Program-made: the position numbers and the translations under genes
NCBI GenBank assembly: GCA_035290965.1
Contig: DATDTD010000038.1
Span: forward strand, 1-9,143
Length of the DNA stretch: 9,143 nucleotides
Source of the DNA: JAGVNX01 sp035290965
GTDB taxonomy: Archaea > Iainarchaeota > Iainarchaeia > Iainarchaeales > GCA-2688035
Reading direction: 5' to 3'
Notes under the pieces: generated by a model
Databases searched by the model: none
What the model saw: only the letters and a program-made list of their open reading frames with translations
What the model was told of the DNA's origin: nothing
In this document: piece by piece, positions 5,814 through 9,143 of the stretch
Position numbering within the stretch: the first letter of the stretch is position 1
Layout of the letters: the number at the start of each line of letters is the position of its first letter

Positions 5814-6046
5814 GGAATGTGCCCGAAACAATGCTCTTTTTTCTCGCTATCAAAGATGTTATTGCACAAATTTTTGTCGTTAGTTTCGTGCGCCAGAGAG
5901 TGGTAACAATCGTCTTTAGCGCTTTGATCGCTGATTGAACCGCAATTCTTGTCTGCATTATTGGCTGCAATTATCGCAGACAATAAAGTAATTGCAATAA
6001 CAACAATGCCAATTGTTACCAACATTACCAATATTTTTCTATTCAT
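5807..6046 (-). CDS. Anchored four-Cys exported protein, function unknown
   Basis: The protein has 79 residues: a hydrophobic helix at about 5-28 and a 50-residue exposed domain. The domain holds two half-repeats, CGSISDQSAKDDCYHSLA (Cys35, Cys47) and CNNIFDSEKKEHCFGHI (Cys61, Cys73); each has 12 positions between its Cys, in the pattern C..I.D...K..C. Similar 'C..I.d...rd.Cy..lA' units occur in exported archaeal proteins and may form disulfide-linked helical pairs. His49, His53, His72 and His76 add possible metal ligands. GGAG lies close (three bases) before ATG 6046, which begins the anchor directly; an ATG at 6094 is in frame but lies inside the upstream gene. It sits between the tandem thioredoxin-fold gene and the rhodanese, so a disulfide substrate or redox carrier for these is a fair guess only. 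Confidence 0.75.
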   Translation of the reverse strand: MNRKILVMLVTIGIVVIAITLLSAIIAANNADKNCGSISDQSAKDDCYHSLAHETNDKNLCNNIFDSEKKEHCFGHIPE

Positions 6047-6071
6047 ATTCTCCTGCCGGTTAATGGCGCAG

Positions 6072-6899
6072 CTATGCTGCCTTGGGCGCTTCAACTATTT
6101 GGCTGCTGTTCAAATCAAAGTATTTCAGCCCCTGCAAAATCTCCAGGTTCCTGAAAACATAGTTTCCGTCTGTTTCCTTGCTTCCCGCCTGTTTCCAGAT
6201 TTCTTCAAAGTTTGCATACGCATTCAAATCCCCTGAAAGAATCACGGCCGGAATTTTGTTAAGGTTGAAGTCAGCGATAAGCTGTTTTCCCTCGCTGGAA
6301 TTGGAATCAACTGTTTTTTCTTCTGCGGGAGCCATTCCGAAAGTGTTGCCTAAAATTTGTTTGAACAAAACTGCCGGGAAAACCCCGTTCTTGTCAGGAA
6401 CATTCAAATATATGGCATTAACCAGGCCCCTTGTTTTTCCTGAAGAAAGCTCCAGAAAAATCGGCGGAACATTCCGAAGGACAAGGGTATCGTCGCTTTC
6501 AACGCTGCCAAGGCTGCTCCAGTTGCCGGTTAACGCTGAAACCTTTTTTGTTTCCCCCGAAATCAGAACAGCCGGGATTTTTTCAATGCCGTATTTTTCA
6601 ATGAGCTGCTGCGCTTCCGCAGAGGAGAATTCCAGGGATTTTTCCGAAACAACTGAAACATCCAGCGCTTTCACCTGCTGGACAAGCCCGTCAAGCTGGA
6701 TATAATCGCTCCGCGAGGAATCCTTGATTGTAACAAGCGAAATTTTTGCTTTCTCGACTGCTGCGGGCTGGGCTGCAAAGCCGCCCTGCGGATTTATTAT
6801 CGCGTCTGCACTCTGAAGCTGGAAAACCCCGTAGCTCAGTACAAAGACTGCCAGCATTGAAACTCCTGCAACTATTTTATAAAAATCTTCCTGTTTCAT
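6072..6899 (-). CDS. Anchored tandem thioredoxin-fold protein lacking all cysteines
   Basis: This 275-residue protein has a membrane helix at about 9-29 and then two thioredoxin-like domains (about 53-142 and 159-252). Each ends its central part in the cis-proline strand: YGIEKIPAVLISGE (103-116) and FNLNKIPAVILSGD (211-224). Both are followed by a matching ending with a W residue, SDDTLVLRN in one and TDGNYVFRN in the other. In homologues as I remember them, a Cys pair sits after the first strand of each domain; here those places read TIKDSSRSDYIQ and NVPDKNGVFPAV, and there is no Cys anywhere. The protein therefore cannot do thiol chemistry itself and may bind or present substrates, or scaffold the complex. 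GGAGG at 6907-6911 (complement), seven bases before ATG 6899, is the strongest ribosome binding site in the window. The frame is intact, so the Cys loss is not simple decay. Confidence 0.75.
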   Translation of the reverse strand: MKQEDFYKIVAGVSMLAVFVLSYGVFQLQSADAIINPQGGFAAQPAAVEKAKISLVTIKDSSRSDYIQLDGLVQQVKALDVSVVSEKSLEFSSAEAQQLIEKYGIEKIPAVLISGETKKVSALTGNWSSLGSVESDDTLVLRNVPPIFLELSSGKTRGLVNAIYLNVPDKNGVFPAVLFKQILGNTFGMAPAEEKTVDSNSSEGKQLIADFNLNKIPAVILSGDLNAYANFEEIWKQAGSKETDGNYVFRNLEILQGLKYFDLNSSQIVEAPKAA

Positions 6900-6917
6900 T
6901 CAAAATCCTCCTTTTTT

Positions 6918-7163
6918 TTATGTTAAGCATTTTGCATAAATGTCCGGATGGTGCCCGAGATGCTCTTTCCACTGTACAGGGTCTGCTCCCGCAGGAACAG
7001 CACAGATGTCATCGGGATCCTGCTGGCTTGAAAGCTTCTGGAAATTTTCCGGGTTGTTCTGCAGCCCAAAAGAAAAAAATCCCGTAAATGAAAACACTGC
7101 AAGCAGGCCTGCGCCTATGAGCGCAAAAATAAGCATTGCGACAATTATTTTTTCAGAATTCAT
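6918..7163 (-). CDS. Small anchored protein with Cys/His-rich tail, function unknown
   Basis: The protein has 81 residues: a membrane helix at about 6-31, a polar spacer, and a compact C-terminal tail, DDICAVPAGADPVQWKEHLG followed by HHPDIYAKCL. The tail holds Cys54 and Cys79 with His68, His71 and His72 between them. This looks like a small disulfide- or metal-stabilised motif placed outside the membrane; I know no named family for it. Its ATG overlaps the TGA of the previous gene (ATGA, 7160-7163), with GGAG and GTGA upstream inside that gene, so translation is coupled. The next gene starts 18 bases after its stop. Candidate roles are metal capture or acting as a redox partner of the fused thioredoxin/CcdA protein. 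Confidence 0.7.
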   Translation of the reverse strand: MNSEKIIVAMLIFALIGAGLLAVFSFTGFFSFGLQNNPENFQKLSSQQDPDDICAVPAGADPVQWKEHLGHHPDIYAKCLT

Positions 7164-7591
7164 TTTTTTTCACGCTCCTTTTTTTTGAACCTTGAAAACA
7201 AAAATTTTGTTATTGCGATCAGCGCAATTATCCCCCCGATAATCCAAGAGAACGGCTGCAGATTGACAAGAGTTGAGGGAATTCCCGCAATCAATACGCC
7301 TCCGTTGAACAGCAGCAGGTTTTTGGGCATGCATTTTTTTTTCGTGAAAAACAAAATGAGCGAAACCAGGAACAGTGCAAGTGCGATTGCCCACAGCGGA
7401 ATGCTGTATTCGAAAAGGAAAAACAGCGGAAATCCAGCAATAACAATTCCGAATCCCGCAAGAAAGGACAAAACCGCGGTGCAGATGGCGTGGCAGACAT
7501 TCCAGGAACTCCCGAGAGTTGAAATAACTGCCGAAAAACTGCTGGCTCCGCCAACAAGCCTTGATTTTACCGCAACAACAATATTTTTCAT
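7160..7591 (-). CDS. Four-helix membrane protein with CHAIC motif, function unknown
   Basis: The protein has 143 residues. It begins with a short amphipathic stretch, then helices at about 38-58, 64-83, 91-111 and 114-134, and a Lys-rich cytoplasmic tail. Before helix one lies SSWNVCHAICTAVLSFLAGF with Cys33 and Cys37 around His34, and after helix two lies KKKCMPKNLL with Cys87. This layout recalls small bacterial mercury/metal transport proteins with paired Cys near a first helix, but the match is only in general design, so I leave the family unnamed. ATG 7591 follows AAGTGAAAAAA, and the longer start at 7624 would overlap the small CCG gene. Upstream and downstream neighbours lie 13 bases away and overlapping by four bases. 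It is compositionally similar to the operon's front half. Confidence 0.7.
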   Translation of the reverse strand: MKNIVVAVKSRLVGGASSFSAVISTLGSSWNVCHAICTAVLSFLAGFGIVIAGFPLFFLFEYSIPLWAIALALFLVSLILFFTKKKCMPKNLLLFNGGVLIAGIPSTLVNLQPFSWIIGGIIALIAITKFLFSRFKKKEREKK

Positions 7592-7604
7592 TTTTTTCAC
7601 TTCT

Positions 7605-7712
7605 TCAGGCTTCGGAATCCTCACCGCAGCAGGGACTGTCCAAAAATTTTTTTACAAGCTCCGCGGCTTTTGGAAACTTTTTTTCCAATTCCTCTAAATC
7701 ATTTTTTTTCAT
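7605..7712 (-). CDS. 35-residue CCG microprotein
   Basis: This short frame reads MKKNDLEELEKKFPKAAELV, then KKFLDSPCCGEDSEA and TGA at 7605-7607. Its ATG overlaps the previous gene's TGA (ATGA, 7709-7712) and the following start lies 13 bases beyond its stop, so it fits exactly into the operon. The first part should be a charged amphipathic helix; the end carries a vicinal Cys pair in PCCGED. Adjacent Cys in such a small soluble protein suggest metal (Cu, Zn, Hg) or sulfur binding, as in small chaperones, or a redox-active vicinal disulfide. No membrane helix is seen, so it would act in the cytoplasm, unlike most neighbours. I do not recognise a family. Its reality rests on the junctions, the helix-like pattern and the CCG ending. 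Confidence 0.65.
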   Translation of the reverse strand: MKKNDLEELEKKFPKAAELVKKFLDSPCCGEDSEA

Positions 7713-8068
7713 TTTTTCGCTTCCTCTTCCGCAAAAGACTGGAGAAACCAGAAAATTTTGTAGGCTTCAATGGAATCTTCAAGCAGTTCCATTGCCTTTT
7801 TTTTGTTTCCAAGAGCCCCGAATTTTATTGCGGCCTCGATCAGGCGCATTGTTGTGGAAAGAAGGTGCTTTGAAGCGCACCAAACTTCCCCATTTTTGTT
7901 TTTTACGATTTCCTTCATGTGCCTTGAGCGCAGTTTTCTCACTGCATTGTAAAGCTCAAGATATTCCTGCCTGCCTGTCTTTGCGGCAGTGAAAGCCAAA
8001 TGCTCTTCTGTTGCAATGAGATTCATTACAGCAATGCTCAGCTCCTGTTCAACAGCAATATCAGCCAT
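7709..8068 (-). CDS. Helical cytosolic protein with conserved-looking Cys/His, function unknown
   Basis: This 119-residue protein has no membrane helix. It appears to be four or five helices: 4-30 (EQELSIAVMNLIATEEHLAF), 34-55, 65-85 and 88-115. The helix junction NKNGEVWCASKHLLSTTMRL places Cys64 near His68; His23 and His50 could complete a site. The arrangement resembles a small helical bundle such as those that bind metal or partner proteins, but I cannot name it. GGTGAAAA (complement of 8071-8078) directs ATG 8068; a start at 8098 would lie inside the upstream gene. It begins 11 bases after that gene's TGA and its own TGA overlaps the ATG of the CCG microprotein. In the operon it is one of the two soluble cytosolic members, so it may serve as an inner-side electron or metal partner. 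Confidence 0.7.
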   Translation of the reverse strand: MADIAVEQELSIAVMNLIATEEHLAFTAAKTGRQEYLELYNAVRKLRSRHMKEIVKNKNGEVWCASKHLLSTTMRLIEAAIKFGALGNKKKAMELLEDSIEAYKIFWFLQSFAEEEAKK

Positions 8069-8079
8069 GTTTTTCACCT

Positions 8080-9143
8080 TCAAGAAACCAAAAACCACAG
8101 AACAATTCCCGATACAACCATAAAAATTCCCGCAACGAGGCTTACATAGCGGATTTTTTCGGCTTTGACTTTCTCCATTCTTTCAACAACATTTTTGTTG
8201 GAAGTCAAAAGCAGAATTATTATCAGCGGCAGGACAAACATGATGTTGTAAACGAGCAGATAGAAAATTCCCGTTGAAGGCATTGTAATCAAAAAGCCAA
8301 TTATTGAAAGGTAAATTCCCGCAGTGCATCCAAAAGAACAGATGCCGACAAAAATTCCAAGAACAAGCGCGGAAACAACAGAAGCCTTCTGCACTCTCCC
8401 TGAAATCCATTCCTTGCTGCTTCCAGGAATTCCAAAGCCCCTTATTTTCGGGACAAAAAATCTTATGATATTGAAAACTCCAAGGGCAATTATCAGGATT
8501 GCCGCGATTTTTGCCGCAAAGTGCGGTTCGGGAAAACTGATTGCCTTCAGGACTCCCAAGCCGATTAAAAAATACGCGGAAAAAACCCCGAGAATGTATG
8601 CGGCGCCGACCTTCAGGGCATTCAGCCTTGTCCTGTTGATAGTGAAAAGGAATGCAATGAAAAAAAGCAAAACCCCTATTGTGCAGGGATGGATTCCCGC
8701 AACAAGCCCGGAAGAAAGAACCAGAAGAGGCAGTGAAGTTTCAACAAAATTGCCGGGCAGCGCTGCACAATCGGAAATTTTCGCCCCTGCATTGCACTGG
8801 ACAATTTTTCCGTCAATCATAATGGAAAAAGGTTCGGGCGCATCACCGGCGCCCATGCTGTCGTCATAAACAACTATTTTTGGGAAATCCTTTGAAGGGT
8901 ATTTCTGCGTCAGTTCCTGAATCAGGCTCATTGGAACATGCCCCTCAAGAATAAGGCTGCCGTTGATTACAGTAACCATGTGCCCCTGCATGTTTATGGG
9001 AACATTGTTTTTCTGGTGAAGCGCAACAACCTCTGCCCTTGCAGACATGTCGTTTACAAAGTCCTTTTCAACAATGGAAAATCCTTCCGACTGAAGCAGG
9101 GGGCGCAAATTCTCAATATAGGGAGTGCAGTGCCCGCAGCTTT
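8080..9143 (-). CDS. Thioredoxin/DUF411-like domain fused to CcdA/DsbD-type membrane domain (partial, runs off right edge)
   Basis: The frame is open to the right edge and shows 353 residues; the true start lies outside. Visible residues 1-9 are SCGHCTPYI, a CxxC thioredoxin-type active site, so the TTG at 9108 is not the start. Then comes NNVPINMQGHMVTVINGSLI followed by LEGHVP (65-70) and SMGAGD, in the same order as the GF, VP, CHT, EGHVP and GSPGM motifs I recall of DUF411 metal-linked proteins. A linker with Cys116 and Cys125 follows. From about 130 there are six membrane helices with GIHPCTIGVLLFFIAF (Cys153) and GICSFGCTAG (Cys268, Cys272), matching the two Cys-bearing helices of CcdA/DsbD that pass electrons from inner thioredoxin to outer acceptors; the usual Pro after or before the second Cys is missing. 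It probably drives the operon's outer thiol chemistry. It is the first gene seen of the operon. Confidence 0.85.
   Translation of the reverse strand, partial: SCGHCTPYIENLRPLLQSEGFSIVEKDFVNDMSARAEVVALHQKNNVPINMQGHMVTVINGSLILEGHVPMSLIQELTQKYPSKDFPKIVVYDDSMGAGDAPEPFSIMIDGKIVQCNAGAKISDCAALPGNFVETSLPLLVLSSGLVAGIHPCTIGVLLFFIAFLFTINRTRLNALKVGAAYILGVFSAYFLIGLGVLKAISFPEPHFAAKIAAILIIALGVFNIIRFFVPKIRGFGIPGSSKEWISGRVQKASVVSALVLGIFVGICSFGCTAGIYLSIIGFLITMPSTGIFYLLVYNIMFVLPLIIILLLTSNKNVVERMEKVKAEKIRYVSLVAGIFMVVSGIVLWFLVS

Noticed and set aside
5803..5970. 56-residue extension of the rhodanese
   Set aside because: It overlaps the four-Cys gene in another frame and removes the GGAGTGAT-guided start directly before the membrane helix.
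6178..6705. Plus-strand 175-residue frame opposite the tandem thioredoxin-fold gene
   Set aside because: It is an antisense shadow: its composition is Ser/Thr-rich and it shows no recognisable fold or start site.
7160..7591. Naming the CHAIC protein as a mercury transporter (MerT/MerC)
   Set aside because: Only the general design (small, four helices, paired Cys) agrees; no merA, merP or merR is present in the window.
7185..7992. Long plus-strand open frames opposite the operon (for example 7185-7697 and 7561-7992)
   Set aside because: They are low-complexity, Phe-rich antisense readings of Lys-rich genes with no domain pattern; the minus-strand genes have consistent starts and junctions.
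9106..9108. TTG as the start of the CcdA fusion
   Set aside because: The frame continues upstream through SCGHCTPYIEN, a typical active site, to the window edge, so the gene is truncated by the window and not started there.
1..9143. CRISPR arrays, tRNA or rRNA genes, insertion sequences
   Set aside because: No regularly spaced repeats, no cloverleaf-like sequences, and no transposase-like protein or paired terminal inverted repeats were seen on either strand.

Overview
The window reads as archaeal DNA, most likely from a small-genome DPANN-type lineage (Diapherotrites/Woesearchaeota-like). The evidence is TTTAAATA-type TATA boxes about 25-45 bases before starts, GGTGA-type ribosome binding sites close to starts, T-run ends, a PPC/DUF296 protein, a one-cluster ferredoxin, and many small single-pass membrane proteins. 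This placement is inference; there is no rRNA or tRNA in the window.

Left part (1-2545): the last 63 residues of an NRAMP-family metal transporter run in from the left edge. A large secreted protein follows, with a signal peptide, two 17-residue dockerin-like repeats, a PKD domain and a right-handed beta-helix. Its beta-helix part uses different arginine codons from its two ends.

Middle (2543-4871): a PPC-domain protein on the minus strand diverges from a plus-strand cluster of a membrane-anchored thioredoxin-like protein (CSHC), a [4Fe-4S] ferredoxin and a small cupin. The intergenic region holds TATA boxes for both directions and a 7-bp dyad around a third TATA-like site. A separate plus-strand gene then encodes a four-helix membrane protein with a CPTCAP motif, flanked by an 18-base near-identical direct repeat.

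Right part (4992-9143, all minus strand): nine tightly packed genes. In transcription order they are a thioredoxin/DUF411-like domain fused to a CcdA/DsbD-type electron-transfer membrane domain (cut by the right edge), a helical protein with one Cys, a 35-residue CCG microprotein, a four-helix membrane protein with CHAIC, an anchored protein ending in a Cys/His-rich tail, an anchored tandem thioredoxin-fold protein with no cysteine at all, an anchored four-Cys protein, an anchored rhodanese, and a small membrane protein with a cytochrome-b-like His pair. Stops and starts overlap or lie within 25 bases, so this looks like one operon.

Together the two clusters look like an extracytoplasmic thiol/disulfide, sulfur or soft-metal handling system: a CcdA-type module would carry electrons across the membrane to exposed Cys proteins, with rhodanese moving sulfane sulfur. 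The parts suggest this, but nothing in the sequence fixes the substrate. The last three genes of the operon and the CPTCAP gene are clearly AT-richer than the rest, so the cluster may have been assembled from two sources.
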